Notes: generated by a model from the sequence alone, not told the origin. DNA of 64,000 nt from Benincasa hispida (GCF_009727055.1 NC_052351.1:55221544-55285543); one strand, 5' to 3'. Positions 12,056-23,694 are shown, counted from the stretch's first letter. Made by a program: numbers and translations.

Positions 12056-12748
12056 AAAGGATGGAGAATCAACTTCCGTAAGGGAGGATAGGGGGGAAAA
12101 CAACGCAATTAATGGAGCTGGCGCAACCTAAAACAACGCAAGTGGTTGCGACCGACGAAGGTGAAGAAGGAGAATGAACCCCTCTAATGCGGCGTTGCAG
12201 GGAGAATGTGCCGCAAGAGTCTTCTGTTGACCCTCAAAGATTAATCATCGCATTAGAGGAGAAAAAAAGAAGAAGAAAAGAAGAGGAGGAGAAAATGGAG
12301 CGCGCAAAACTCATCATGGTAGAAGGAAATCGCAGAAGAAGACTGCAAGATGAGGAAATGCACAGTAATAATGAGCTCGCAAGGCTTGAAGCAATAAGGC
12401 AGCGTGAGGAGGAACAACGTCTGTTGCTGGCCTTCGAGCAGTTTGTAGAAGAGTTCGAGAGAGAGAAGAAAAAGAGGAGGAAGAGGAAGAGAAGAAGAAG
12501 AAGGAAGAAGAGGAGAGGAAGAAGGAAGAAGAGAAGGAGAAGAAGCGCGAAGCTAATAGGCGGCGCTTACAGAAGAAGAAGGGTAAAGAACTCGCAGAAC
12601 GTGAGAAGGAGAAAAACGCAAAGAGTGGGAGAAGAAGCAAAGGCAAGCAGCCCGCCTTGTATTGGCTAAAGAAAAGGGCAAGGCAATTGCGGAATAACGA
12701 GCCCACGTCGGCAAGGAAGCGTCCATCGAAAGGAAAGAGAATGATGAC
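12056..12748 (+). pseudogene. Charged coiled-coil middle part of extra ORF, broken
   Basis: This continues the extra ORF in shifted frames. An open stretch at 12187-12669 carries LIIALEEKKRRRKEEEEK and RLQDEEMHSNNELARLEAIR, followed by a run of arginine/lysine codons. The equivalents at 30541-30801 are clearly homologous (RRRLQDKKVRRNNEISRVEE). Purine-only codons (GAA, GAG, AAG, AGA) dominate, so the opposite strand also appears open; those serine/phenylalanine frames are artefacts of composition. Confidence 0.7.
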
Positions 12749-13470
12749 ATGCTGATAGAGATGGGCTTCTATCCTACGCCAATGCCACTACCTGACCTCA
12801 TCACAAGTGTGATTATGGAACATGGCTGGGACATATTTTGCCAGTGCCCAGCCATTATTGTGCCACAGTTAGTGAGAGACTTCTACTGCGGGCGTCTACG
12901 CGGAACCAGAGATGCGGTGACCTTCAAAGGAGAAATGGTGTCCTTCAGCGCATGGGACATCAATGAGCTATATCAAATGAAGGATAACCCGGATTCTTCG
13001 GGGAACAAAAATCATTGATTACCACAGAGCAGCAGATGGAGGACGCGCTGCAAGTTTTAATGCAACCAGGCACGAAGTGGTCGGTTTCACTCAAGGGCAT
13101 CCGTACCCCGGAATCCAAGTCTTTACTTCTGGAGGGAAGGCTTTGGGTCTACTTGGTCAAGAAGCAGTTGATCCCAACAACACATGACAAGACGATATCA
13201 AGGGATCGAGTCATGGTCACATACTACATGTATGCGGCATACCGATTAACGTAGGGCAGCTGATCGCAAGATAGCTCAGAGCACTGGTGGGGCACATTCG
13301 AGGGCAGTACTTCTTTCCATGGACTGTTTCAAGTCTGTGCTTAACAATGGGCGTAGGAATTGATGAAGAGCCTATGCCTGAAGTCCACGGCTCATCAACA
13401 TGAAATCTTGAGTTGCTCCTCAAAGATTCCCCACATTGCTCTGAGTTACCCCTTAAAGAGGCCTGCAATC
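12749..13470 (+). pseudogene. Putative plant transposon protein domain (PF20167-like), broken
   Basis: The open part at 12749-13018 reads MLIEMGFYPTPMPLPDLITS and later FYCGRLRGTRDAVTFKGEMV, SAWDINELYQM. This is the pattern I associate with the 'putative plant transposon protein' domain in uncharacterised plant proteins. The next parts read on in other frames: KWSVSLKGIRTPESKSLLLE (13075 on) and a stretch ending IDEEPMPEVHGSS (near 13360). At least two frameshifts and stops are present. The function of the domain is not known. Identity is from recall of the family pattern; a profile search would settle it. Confidence 0.6.
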
Positions 13471-14456
13471 GATCTAAAACGCGCCGTAGGGACCAAGCCT
13501 AAGAGATCAACAGAGAAGACAGAGGAAAAAAAAGGTCCCAGAGGACACCAACGCATGATTCAGAACCTTTGGATCCTTTGCCCTTGGTAATCCGCCTTCA
13601 AAATCCCTCCAAGCCCACCTGCACAACCTTCTTCTCCACTTCATGAGCATTTCACCAACCTTCTCCTTACTCCAAATTCTCCCACCACATACCCACCAAT
13701 CTACTCACCAGTAGCATCAACACCGCAACCTTCCATCCCACCGCCGCAAGTTGATAACCCACACAATTTGGGTGAAGGCACCTCTGCCCAACCCCAAAAC
13801 GATGTTGGCAAGACATCGCAGGCAAAACCTTGCATCACCTCCCTGGCTGCTGAGTTAGCTAACTTTTTGAAAAGCCTTCCACAATCAAAGATTTGAGATG
13901 GTAATGGAGCAAATCGATGATATACAACGCAGTGCTGCCACATCAAGGGAGGCATTGATTAACATGCAGCGCAATATTTATAAGATCCATCGGCACCAAC
14001 GACAGATTGTGGAGCACAACCAGGAGTATTTCAATTTTCTCACCGCATATCTTCATGGTCCGATGGTGCCTCCGCATCTCCGTAGTTGGATGTTCGCATG
14101 ACACCCATGGGAACAAGCCAAAACGAAGAGTGTAACCATGACCAACAGTCTCTAATAAATGACGCAAGATTTGACCACCACATATAGACATATTAAGTTG
14201 TTTTGATAAATAAGAGATAAACATTCTATTTTTAAATTTGAAAAGCATCTTTGAGCAGAATTTTGTTATATAGAAGAATAAAGTAGGACTTGTTAAGAAT
14301 TAGCAAGGATAGAAGAAAATTGTGATGTCAAGTAATGTGCCTAAGTATGACATTCGGAGCAACCAATCGACGCAAAAAATATAGGATAGGAATTGAGTTT
14401 TATTGCCTTAGTAGAAGATATGTTAGAGGATAAACATATATCTAAATTTGGGGGTG
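13471..14456 (+). mobile_element. 3' tail of Tat-like element: proline-rich and helical remnant, then untranslated region
   Basis: A proline/serine-rich stretch (about 13600-13800) is followed by a short open frame at 13898-14101. That frame predicts a glutamine-rich helix (EQIDDIQRSAATSREALINM). The following 350 bp are untranslated. They contain a word pair around 14100-14130 (CATGACACCCATGGGAACAAG), related to sequence near 43850 and 43990 in the reversed element. The region ends in the polypurine tract AAATTTGGGGGTG. Confidence 0.55.
14444..14456 (+). other. Polypurine tract of Tat-like element
   Basis: AAATTTGGGGGTG directly precedes the LTR start TGATAAC. This is the usual plus-strand primer position in this group of Gypsy elements. 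Confidence 0.8.
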
Positions 14457-14457
14457 T

Positions 14458-14483
14458 GATAACTTGTAGAAATACAAGTTATT
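14458..14483 (+). other. LTR-terminal hairpin
   Basis: Arm GATAACTTGTA, loop GAAA, arm TACAAGTTATT: ten Watson-Crick pairs and one terminal G-T pair. The same position in four other LTRs of this group also folds (see Part 2). Confidence 0.8.
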
Positions 14484-14998
14484 TATGCTACCTTATCTAG
14501 ATATTATGGCCAATAGAGAAGGAATATGCGTCGATTGTATGAAAATTAGCTAAGAAATACAATAATTATGAATTATCGCAATTACACCCACTAACATCAT
14601 CAAGATGGTAGAAGAGGCATTTCTATTCTATTTTGCAGGAAACCAAGGCACCGCTTGCGATCAAGGCTCAACGAGAAACTGAATAACGCATCTCTGTCAC
14701 ATTGCGCCCATCAAACCACAATGAAGAGACGATCAACGCAATAACGGCGAATGCGACAGTCGATCTCCGAGCTAAATCTCAACCGCATGCAGTTAATAAA
14801 AAACCCTGCATCGTAGCACACCGATCGAAAGATGCAACTGAGTAACACAAATGCGGAGGATTGCGACACGTGTACAACTAACCGTTGTGCAGATTTGACG
14901 AGTCTAATTGCATAACAGAAGGAATATTTATTCCTTCATTTTCAGAATTTCCACAACAATAAGTGGGGTCCACAAGCCAAGAGTCAAAGCTTTTCACC

Positions 14999-15006
14999 TA
15001 TAAATA
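14999..15006 (+). promoter_or_regulatory. LTR TATA box
   Basis: TATAAATA followed by CCCCC lies about 540 bp into the LTR, in the same relative place as TATAAATA at 25927 and 23687. It is the expected RNA polymerase II promoter of the element. Confidence 0.65.
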
Positions 15007-16255
15007 CCCCCATAGAATTCAGAGAAGATATACTGGATACGAGGGTGAATTAATGCTAGATTATTGAGAGAGAGGCTGGACTGAGTACTGATCGGAAGAA
15101 ATCCGAGAAGAAAAGAGACAAGGCCAAGAGGTGAATCTTAGTGCTTATCTGCCAAATCCCCGCCATGAAGCTCTGTGCTTAGATCCCTACTACCGGTTGA
15201 GCAAGCCTGAGAGGGAAGCTCATCCTTTCGCACAATCCACCTACATCAGCAAGAAAATCTCCATTCAGATCGGCGCCAAGACGTTGGCGCTTATTTGTAT
15301 TCGTTTCTAACTCTATTCATTAACTGTATTTCATCTTCTTAATTTTTTCATTCACAAGTCATGTATCAGATGCTAAATAGTATTATTGAATGTCTTGATC
15401 ATTTCCATTTCCACTTCTCTGTCTACTTCCGTTCCCCCATTAATCGTTTTCTCCATGAATTTTTCTTTATCCCTTGGTAATTAATATGGATTAAACAAGT
15501 AACTTAATCTGTGCTAAAGAGATAAATGCGTTTGGCTAAGGCATGCTAGATGGCATCTTCACCTGTGAAAGCAGAAGTGAAGATGTCATTCTGATCTGTC
15601 GAGAGAAGGTTAGAAGAATGCATTATCTAAAGCTAGAAGTACTTCCAGAAATGGAAGCAACCTTGCATTCATTGCGTTCATCCCTGTTTCACCACAGAGA
15701 TGTGGGAACGCAGCCGATCATCGAGAGGTGTACGCTAAGGGGAAAAGCGAAACCGTACTTATAGATTTAATGTAATTAAGGAACTTACGCTGTTTATATT
15801 AACTATCTTTTCTATTTCTGCTTCGTGCATAAGACTTGCCACCACATTACACGATCTTTATATAATCTTCATAGCCAGCCTTGACCTCGGTATCTTGTAT
15901 CATGAAACCTGTATCTTGTATCATCTTAGCTTAGGTTTACTTTATCGCAATTTATTTTATTACCGCATTTTTACCGCTTTACTTTACTTTATCGCATGTT
16001 TAATTACTTGTACACAAAACTCTTTTATAAATTGAAAAAAAACCCCTGGTCGCATGTATCATAGACATAACGCAATAACCTCAAACAGTCCCTGTGTTCG
16101 ACCTCGGATCACACCGAGAAACTTGTGGTGGAATTATACTTGGTTCCAATGCAAGGAAACTTGTGACAACGCACAGTGTACTACAAGAACAGTCATCATT
16201 AATGCATATCTAGAAGTAGTATCGCATGGACTTATATCTTGCGTGCATCATTGTA

Positions 16256-17700
16256 TATCACTTACTGCGAGGTTGATGGTTTTTTATATAATCTTCCTCC
16301 AGGAAGGTTGCATTTGTCGATACAAATACTTTATCTTTCTAAGGATCATAAAAGAGACCACCTTTTGTTTCTTTTGGGTAGCCTACAAATAGGTACTTTT
16401 GAACGATGTTCCAGCTTTTTAGGATTCTGCACCAACACATATGCCAAATCCTGAAGTGACGTAAATTTCCTTTACGTCCCATCCAGAGCCCGTAAGACGT
16501 TTCAGAAATGCTTTTCGAGGGAACTATGTTCAAAATATACACCGCAATCTTAACTGCGTGTCCCCAAAAAGAATTTGGTAACTGAGCGTAACTCATCATG
16601 GAACGGACCATGTCCAACAAAGTTCTGTTTCTCCTCTCTGCCACATCGTTCTGCTGAGGTGTGCCAGGGGCTGTGAGTTGAGACTGAATTCTATGTTCTA
16701 TCAAATAGTTCTGGACTTTTGGGTCCAAATAATCACCACCTCGATCCGATCGAAGTGTTTTAATCTTTTTACCTAATTGGTTTTCAACCTTAGCCTTATA
16801 CTCTTTGAACTTTTCAAAAGTTTCAGACTTTTGGTGCATTAGGTAGATATGCCCATACCATGAATAATCATCTACAAAACTGATTAAATATTCAAACCCT
16901 CCTCTTGCTCTAACATTTAGAGGCCCAAAAAGGTCTGAGTGAATCAGCTCTAGGGGTTCTAACTTTTCCAAAAAAAGATCTTTTTGTCATTTTACCCTCA
17001 AGATAGGACTCACATGGTGGTAATGAACTGTCTTCCAACTTGTTTAAAAGACCGTTCTTAACCAATCTCTCAATCCTGTTGAGATTTATGTGACCCAATC
17101 TCAAGTACCAAAGATAGGAATTTGGAGAAATCTTACTTTTCTTATGAGTCCCAACAGTTTTAAACATCTCTATGTTCAAAACAGCTTTGACCTCAGTTGG
17201 TTTTAACATGTACAAATTAATTCTGCAGAGCAAATTTGTTTATTTCCCATATTGATGAACACTTATAGAAATAAACTTTATAATTTTGTTCTAGCAAACA
17301 GGAGACAGATATTAGATTCCTTTTTATAGAAGGAATATAATATACATTTTTCAAATAAATGTACTTATCTCCTATAAATAACTTCATATCTCCCACTGCT
17401 TTGGCCAAAACAATCTCCCCGGTCCCTACCTTAAAGATTGTTTCACCTTCTATCAACTATCTCCAGGAACTTGTTTCCTGTGAGATAGTACGTATATAAT
17501 TAGTGGCACCTGAATTAATTATCCAAATTTTATTGTTTTCCATTAAACATGCTTCGATAACAAGTAAATCATATTTATCTTAGTGTTCGAATTCAACATT
17601 CTCATCTACATAATTCATAATTTTAGATAAGTTGAGAGATAGAGGACAATCCTCTGTTAAAACTCTTTTGGTATAATCAACCGCTAGTAATTATTTTTTT
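16256..17700 (-). pseudogene. Copia C protease / pre-integrase / integrase, broken
   Basis: Read right to left: a protease remnant whose active-site DSGA is INSGATN here (codon at 17514-17516); the LKNVYYIPSIKRNLISV block (in 17217-17456); a GAG-pre-integrase zinc region (WYLRLGHINLNRIERLV, in 16910-17233); and an integrase core open at 16339-16971. The integrase shows LIHSDLFGP, ISFVDDYSWYGHIYLM and QQNDVAERRNRTLL, so both aspartates and the glutamate of the DDE triad are kept. At the left end the frame breaks after GGLFYDP. In the family the polyprotein cleaves itself and integrates cDNA. Reverse transcriptase is absent. Confidence 0.9.
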
Positions 17701-20640
17701 GATTTGATTTTGCTGTTATGTACATCAGAAACGAGTATACTAGAATTCGACATGCTGATAAAATTCAAACAAATTCTAATTAGCAAATTGTAACTAAATC
17801 CAAAGTCAAGTTTTAGCAAAAAGTAATAATGTACCCATAACCATTATTTATTTACAACAATATTTTAGTGAGTCATAATATGTGCTACCGAGGGGTAGTC
17901 AGATACTCCTTCATTAAAATAAACAATTTTGACCAAACACTATTCCCAGAATAACTCTTATTCCTACTGTCTCCAGAATAACTCTTATTCCTATAGTTGT
18001 TTAGTTATCGTTTTCCAACAAGATCTTTACTAACAACTTAGTAATTCTTGTAAGTGTGACCCGCCATTTTCAGATCCTATAGGACGGTATGAATTTGCCT
18101 CCGAAATAGAAGACAACATCCAAGATGGAACTATAAGACCCTATTCATTTTATTGAAGCCTGTGTTGTTCCAAATCCTATGTTACAACCCTCTGTGGGGA
18201 TAGCCGTCGCTAAACGACTAGCAAAGGACCGTTTAAAGCTAACTAGCAGGCGCAACATAGTAATCTCACGGTTCAGACTAATGGAGGAGACCGCAAGATA
18301 TATTGACACATATCCTTCACCCACTTACTATGAACTACTTCCTCCATTTACCTTGATATTGACTCATACAAAACACTTTCCGTAGAGAGGTCACTCCCAG
18401 GGTGACACGAAACATCATATGAATCTCACGATGTAAATTATATGGAGACATGGCAATTGAAATCTATTTATCGTATAATAGACTTATATTTGAACAACTT
18501 CCTCTTATTCACCGAAATCTAGATTTAAGCTAAAAAAATACTCTCTGTAGGGAGGTCACTCTCAGGGTGACACAAAGTACCGCTTAAATCTGGATTGTGA
18601 ACTCTTAGAGACGTGAGAGCTAAAAATAACGTATCGTATATGTTATTAATCTCCCACTGATGTTTTCTAATAACTCTATTATATAGAAGTTATTAAACTG
18701 CCACTGAAGTGTTCTATTTTGGGTAGATTTATACTTAGATTCTTTTCAGCTAATAAAACAACCCTAAGTCTATGTGGTTTATCCAAGTATAACTCTTATA
18801 ATTGGATTTTAACCTATGATGTCTAGGTGATAAACCATTTTATTACCTCACATCACTCACGTATGCTCATAAAACCGATTACCAACGCTCAATAATTCGG
18901 CCATGACCCCAGGTAGGAGCGTGGTTCCGTAAACCGTCAACTTAAGTACCCCCAGCCCTTAGACAAGATTATATACCGTTGAGTTTGTAACCTAGGTTTT
19001 TAATAAATTTTAAACAATTAAAAACAGGTGGTTAACCTACGTGAGCATGCAACTGTTGTTTATGGATTTTAAATGTCTATCCCAATTTTATAACAACTTA
19101 TATAACTTTAGACATGCTAAACATCCATAACATACATGAGGCATTCAATTTAATATAACATTTATATTAAATACGAGAAACCTAACATGCATACTATATA
19201 TTATAACAATTATAACAAACTTTCAATGCATATTACATGCTTCCTATGGTGGGATTTTAAAATCTAAATGGCATACTATATGCACATACAAGATTTATTT
19301 AATTATAACATACACAAATGCATAAATAATTAAATACAGACTAATATGGTTTTTATTTTTGGCAAAAAAAAAAAAAGCAAACAAAGCCTAACAATTACAA
19401 AAATAGCTTCTGGACCGCTCGAACCGCTCCAAAACGAACTCATGTAGCTTGAACTAGACTCGAACCGTTTGAACCGGACCAGCCAAGAACCATTCGAAGT
19501 TGAACCGGACTAGACCACAAGAGAATCGGTCGAACCAGCAGCCTTTTCACATGTTCAACATCTCGCTAAGTCTTATCGTTTAGCAATGACGACAATCGTC
19601 TTAGAAATTTTCCAATCGTTTAGCAAAGTCTTGATCGTTTAGTGCGGCGAAAAGGTAAACGATCGTTAAATTCCATCATATAGCATTCAGCGCATTGCCT
19701 AGCTCCACATAAAGGTAAACGATCGTGTAGTGCTATCGCATAGAAACTCGATGCATCGTTTAGCTCCCGATCAAAGATAAACGATCGAAGTAAATGATCG
19801 CTCAAGGCTATCATATAGCTCTTCATCTCTATCGCTTAGTTCTATCGTATAGAACCAAACGATCGCTCGTCTAGCACTGCATGTCATTGTTCCGTATCCG
19901 CCGTGTAGCTAAACGATCACTTAGTTCCATCGTATAGAACATCATCTCGTCGTTCAGCATCGTAGGTAAGCGATTTGTTTAGTTCCATCGCATAGAAACT
20001 TCAACACATCGCTTAGCACTTCGTCTACATGATCGCTTAGCTCCGCATCTAAACGATTGCTCAGCACTATCATGTAGCACTTCATCACATCATTTAGAGC
20101 GCATCGTTGCTAAACGATCATATAGTACCATCGTATAGTAAATTCAACGTATCGTTTAGTTTCAACGCCAAAGCTAAACGATCGCTTAATGCTATCGTAT
20201 AGAAAATTGAATGCATCGTTTAGCTCTTGCAAGTACACGATTGTCTAGCGTTCAACATCAAAATGACTAGCACCTATTGCTATACGATCGTCTAGCTTTT
20301 CTTCACATCGTGTAGCGTCTGGATCAAGACGATCGTTTAGCAACTGGAACCACATCGACCATAAGAACAGAGGCTGATTTTCTCTGGAACTGCAACTCGG
20401 CCTCTTCACTTGTTTCTTCGATTTACAGCTTAATTTATACTCTAATGACTCCAAATAAATTACATACTCTTGGGAACACATTAAAGCTCATCAAGCAAGA
20501 GCCAATTACAAATTTAAATGAGAAATTAAAGAGAATTAAATAGCCAAAGCTCAGAAAACTATATCAGTGCATCAGTTTCATATTTCTCATATAAAACACC
20601 CACCAAATCAAAATTAAATCAAATTGAATGCTTATTTGAT
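17701..20640 (-). mobile_element. Copia C 5' internal region, no gag recognised
   Basis: Between the primer-binding site and the protease there is normally gag, but I could not read a gag domain on the minus strand. Two copies of a GTAGRGAGGTCACTC...CAGGGTGACAC block occur at about 18382-18410 and 18545-18575. A poly-A run is at 19367-19379. A repeat-rich tract occupies 19555-20345. The region may be a replaced or very degraded gag with spacer. The frame at 18179-18385 has no recognisable domain. Confidence 0.5.
19555..20345. repeat. CGATCG/TTTAG-word repeat tract
   Basis: Some 25 or more variants of a word such as ATCGTTTAG, CGATCGCTTAG or TATCGTATAG recur every 15-40 bp, with spacers that are not themselves repeated. 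Orientation is mostly uniform, although the core CGATCG is its own reverse complement. The same words occur in family B LTRs and in the array at 53609-54970. Confidence 0.75.
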
Positions 20641-20652
20641 GCTCTAATACCA
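20641..20652 (-). other. Primer-binding site of Copia C
   Basis: GCTCTAATACCA is the reverse complement of TGGTATTAGAGC, a one-base variant of the common tRNA-iMet site. It lies two bases from the LTR end at 20655. Confidence 0.85.
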
Positions 20653-20654
20653 AT

Positions 20655-21717
20655 TGTAGGATTGTATCAATCACAGCGGAAGAATAAGGATCATCTAAGC
20701 ATTCAAATTCACTAATTTTCATAATATAAAGCATGCTTCTACAGAAAAATGGGTTTCAAGACATATCTCTTGTAGAACTTCTTCAAAGCTCCATCTCCAG
20801 CTGCAATCTTCTCCATATCTTATTGTAGACTACCTCAAGATTTTCCTCACTATTCTCTTAGTACTCTAGATTGAGTTGTGGAACTCAAAACAAGCTTGAA
20901 TCAAGGGATGAAGGAGAAAAGCTCACTGCTGCAACAAGGTTTAAGAACCTTTCTTCAAACCAGTTTTTCTCTCAAAAACCTTTTGATTGCATGCCCGATT
21001 TTCACTCCAATCTTCTCCTTATATTGTAGATCAACATGCAAAGAGAAGAGCTACATGAGTTACAGCTCATGCTTGGAGAAGACAAGGCCAAAATGGTTGC
21101 TTCATGAGTGAGCTAGTTAAGTGATGGATAACGGAAAAATCCATTTTCCATTTAAACATGTTTTTGTTATCTATTTGCTTCATGAGTGAGCTAGGTAGCA
21201 TTCATGAGTGAGCTAGTTAAGTGATGGATAACGGAAAAACATAGTTAGCTCAGGATTAAGATCGAGTTACCTAGGTTATCTAGGTGAAATAGTCGGTCTT
21301 AAACAGTAAACAATGTTATAAAGTAAGAGTGACTTATTTCTTGGTCCTGATCTTATGCAAACTCATTGCATAGGACGCCCCCACTCCTCATGTCATAACA
21401 TGTACGAATTAGAATCACATCGTATGTAGCACTTATAACTTTTTGTAACAACTACAGAGTAGGCCTCATCCAATGATGTTACCAGAATAAGGTACTCAAC
21501 CTCATTCATGTACCATAGATCATTTTGACTATTTACTCGAACCCGATCCACTCTTATGTCTCCACATAAAGTTCAAGTACTCATACAATAGTCATGGATT
21601 TTAGTTTATTGGATTTAGACTTTCATAGGATTTATGAGATCAATAACAATTATATTGATAATAGAAAATGTTTATCATTTTACAAACTGCGAGTTTTTTA
21701 TGACATAAAACCCAATA
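20655..21717 (-). mobile_element. 5' LTR of Copia C
   Basis: On the plus strand it runs TGTAGGATTGTATC...AAAACCCAATA; the expected terminal CA has become TA. It is 1,063 bp long, shorter than the related copy at 8936-10798 because of an internal loss. The loss lies near a local duplication of CATGAGTGAGCTAG...GGATAACGGAAAAA (about 21100-21240). The GTGCC target copy follows at 21718. Confidence 0.88.
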
Positions 21718-23160
21718 GTGCCTCTTTGTAGGCTAGCCCAAAGGTACACGAGGGGGTTACTTTTATGATCCTACGAAAAACAGAGTGTTTGTTTCTATGA
21801 ATGCTACCTTCCTTGAGGAGGATCATATGAGGGAGCACAGTCCACGTAGTAAGATCGTGTTACATGAGCTTTTCGACGAAACTATTGAAACTTCAACAAG
21901 AGTTGTTGAAGGGTCTGCTCCATCAGAAAGAGTTGTTGATGGTAGTTCATCTAGTAGGTCAATTCCACCTCAAGAGTTGAGGGAACCTCGATGTAGTGGG
22001 ATGGTTGCGAACCCACTTGTTCGCTATATGGGTTTCACAGAAATCCTGGCTATGGTAGTCGATGGCAAGGTTGAGGATCCGTTGTCTTATCAGAAGGAAA
22101 TGAAGGATGTTGACCAGGATGAATGGGTTAAAGCCATGGATCTTGAGATGGAGTCGATGTACTTCAACTCAGTATGGGACCTTGTAGATCAACCTGATGG
22201 GGTAAAACCTATAGGTTGCAAATGAATCTACAAGAGGAAGCAGGGTACCGATGGGAAGATGCAAACCTTCAAGGCTAGACTTGTGGCAAAGGGTTATACC
22301 CAGGTGGAGGGAATCGACTATGAGGAGACTTTCTCGCCTGTTGCCATGTTGAAATCTATCTGCATCCTCATGTCCATTGCATCATTTTATGACTATGAGA
22401 TATGGCAAATGGACGTCAAGACTGCCTTTCTGGATGGTAATCTTGAAGAGACCATTTATATGGTGCAGCCCGAGGGATTCATAGCCCAAGGTCAAGAACA
22501 AAAGGTTTGCAAACTGAATCGGTCCATTTATGGGCTGAAACAGACATCTCGATCTTAGAACATTCGGTTTGATACTGTGATCAAATCGTACGACTTTGAC
22601 CAAAACGTTGATGAACCTTATGTCTATAAGAAAATCATGAACAGTTCAATAGTTTTCCTAGTGTTGGTCTACTGATTGGGAATGATGTAAGTCTACTGAC
22701 TGCAGTTAAGAACTGGCTAGCGACCTAATTCTAAATGAAAGATTTGGGAGAGGCTCAGTTTGTTCTTGGTATTCAGATCTTTTGGGATCGGAAGAACAAA
22801 GTGCTAGTGTTGTCTCAGGCATCGTACATTGACAAGATATTGCTCAAGTACTTGATGCAAACTCCAAAAGGGGCCTACTACCTTTCAGGCATGGAGTTAC
22901 ATTGTCTAAGGAAATATGTCTTAAGATTCCTCAAGAGGTTGAGGAGATGAGACGGGTCCCCATGCATCTGTCGTTGACAGTTTGATGTATGTAATGCTCT
23001 GTACTAGACCAGACATCTGCTATGCTATGGGGATTGTCAGTAGGTATCAGTCTAATCTAGGACAAGGTCACTGGAACGTAGTCAAAAACATCCTCGAGTA
23101 TCTTCAAAGAATGAGGGACTACATGCTCGTGTACTGAACTAAGGATTTGATCCTTACTGG
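21718..23160 (+). pseudogene. Copia A integrase C-term, reverse transcriptase and RNase H, broken
   Basis: The frame interrupted at 11291 resumes here. A connecting stretch (21785-22225, RVVDGSSSSRSIPPQELREP) precedes the reverse transcriptase (22259-22558), with [34 protein letters not shown] and SIYGLKQ. The catalytic YVDD box is gone through a small deletion near 22660, which joins LVLVY to LIGND with a frame change. The palm continues as MKDLGEAQFVLGIQIF (22735 on), followed by LSQASYIDKIL and a frameshifted RNase H lead-in (YAMLCTRPDICYA-like). It ends at 23160, where a Tat-like LTR is inserted. Confidence 0.9.
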
Positions 23161-23161
23161 T

Positions 23162-23187
23162 GATAACAGGCAGAAATGCACGTTATT
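23162..23187 (+). other. LTR-terminal hairpin (imperfect)
   Basis: Arm GATAACAGGCA, loop GAAA, arm TGCACGTTATT: nine of eleven positions pair (one as G-T), with two adjacent internal mismatches. Confidence 0.65.
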
Positions 23188-23686
23188 ATAGTGCTAAATT
23201 ATAAAACAATGTAGGGTTGCGTTGATAAAAACATATAAGATTGCATCCAAAAAGCATTAAGTTCATAATATTGCGGTCTCATGCGTCCATCGCATGAAAA
23301 TAGTTAACTTATGTATTTTTGTGCAGAATATGCGTTGACGCAAGGCAGAAAATGTGATCACAAGAAATCAACGGCCGAGCGCATCAATAGGCTCCGTTAC
23401 CGCAAGGCTATGCGATGATTTGCACTCGAAAATATCTACTCAAGAAGGTTGCCGCATTGAGCCAACGCAACATGGTGGGTGCATCCGGGTGAAAAGCTTA
23501 ATAAATCATGATGGGATAGAAAGCTGATGACGGTCGATTCCGAATTAAGTTGACAAGCCGTTAACGAACTACTGTAGCAAGTACACTCAACTTTTCGGTG
23601 ACAAATATTCGGCGCATCAGACAGAGAATTAATGCCATCCCATCAGTGCAATCATAAAAGAGAAGAAGCCTTTCACCCCGAAGCTC

Positions 23687-23694
23687 TATAAATA
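23687..23694 (+). promoter_or_regulatory. LTR TATA box
   Basis: TATAAATA followed by CCGAAGG lies about 525 bp into the LTR, the same relative position as in the sister LTRs. Confidence 0.6.

Larger units (their letters stand above)
11491..16255 (+). mobile_element. Tat/Athila-like Gypsy element, 3' portion
   Basis: It contains the highly charged extra ORF, a transposon-associated domain, a proline-rich stretch, a polypurine tract and a full-length 3' LTR. No gag or pol is present. The layout parallels 29500-31027. The right end near 16255 is set where minus-strand Copia pol begins again; the left end is a truncation. Confidence 0.75.
14457..16255 (+). mobile_element. Tat/Athila-like 3' LTR with terminal hairpin
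   Basis: It begins TGATAACTTGTAG, aligns with 25385-27336 over most of its length, and shares its landmarks: a TATA box, the GAGAAGTACTTCCAGAAATG-like block, and the TCCCTGTGTTCGACCTCGG block near 16087. It diverges from the sister copy after AGAAGTAGTATCGCAT near 16225. A CA-ended terminus (GCATCA) near 16250 fits an LTR end, but the target duplication cannot be tested because the left flank of this element is deleted. Confidence 0.85.
11292..21717 (-). mobile_element. Nested Copia element C (composite), GTGCC target duplication
   Basis: This minus-strand Copia element is inserted in the integrase region of Copia A. It is flanked by perfect 5-bp repeats GTGCC at 11287-11291 and 21718-21722. 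Its 5' LTR is at 20655-21717, next to a primer-binding site. Integrase and protease remnants lie at 16256-17700. Its 3' LTR is reduced to 11292-11490. The reverse transcriptase and RNase H region is absent; a Tat/Athila-like fragment stands in its place. The simplest history is insertion of a Tat-like element in pol, followed by one deletion running from the 3' LTR into the Tat element. Confidence 0.88.

Noticed and set aside
11554..12750. Minus-strand serine/phenylalanine-rich open frames opposite the charged ORF (also 29740-30985)
   Set aside because: They mirror purine-rich lysine/glutamate codons on the plus strand; the plus-strand reading is supported by two homologous copies.
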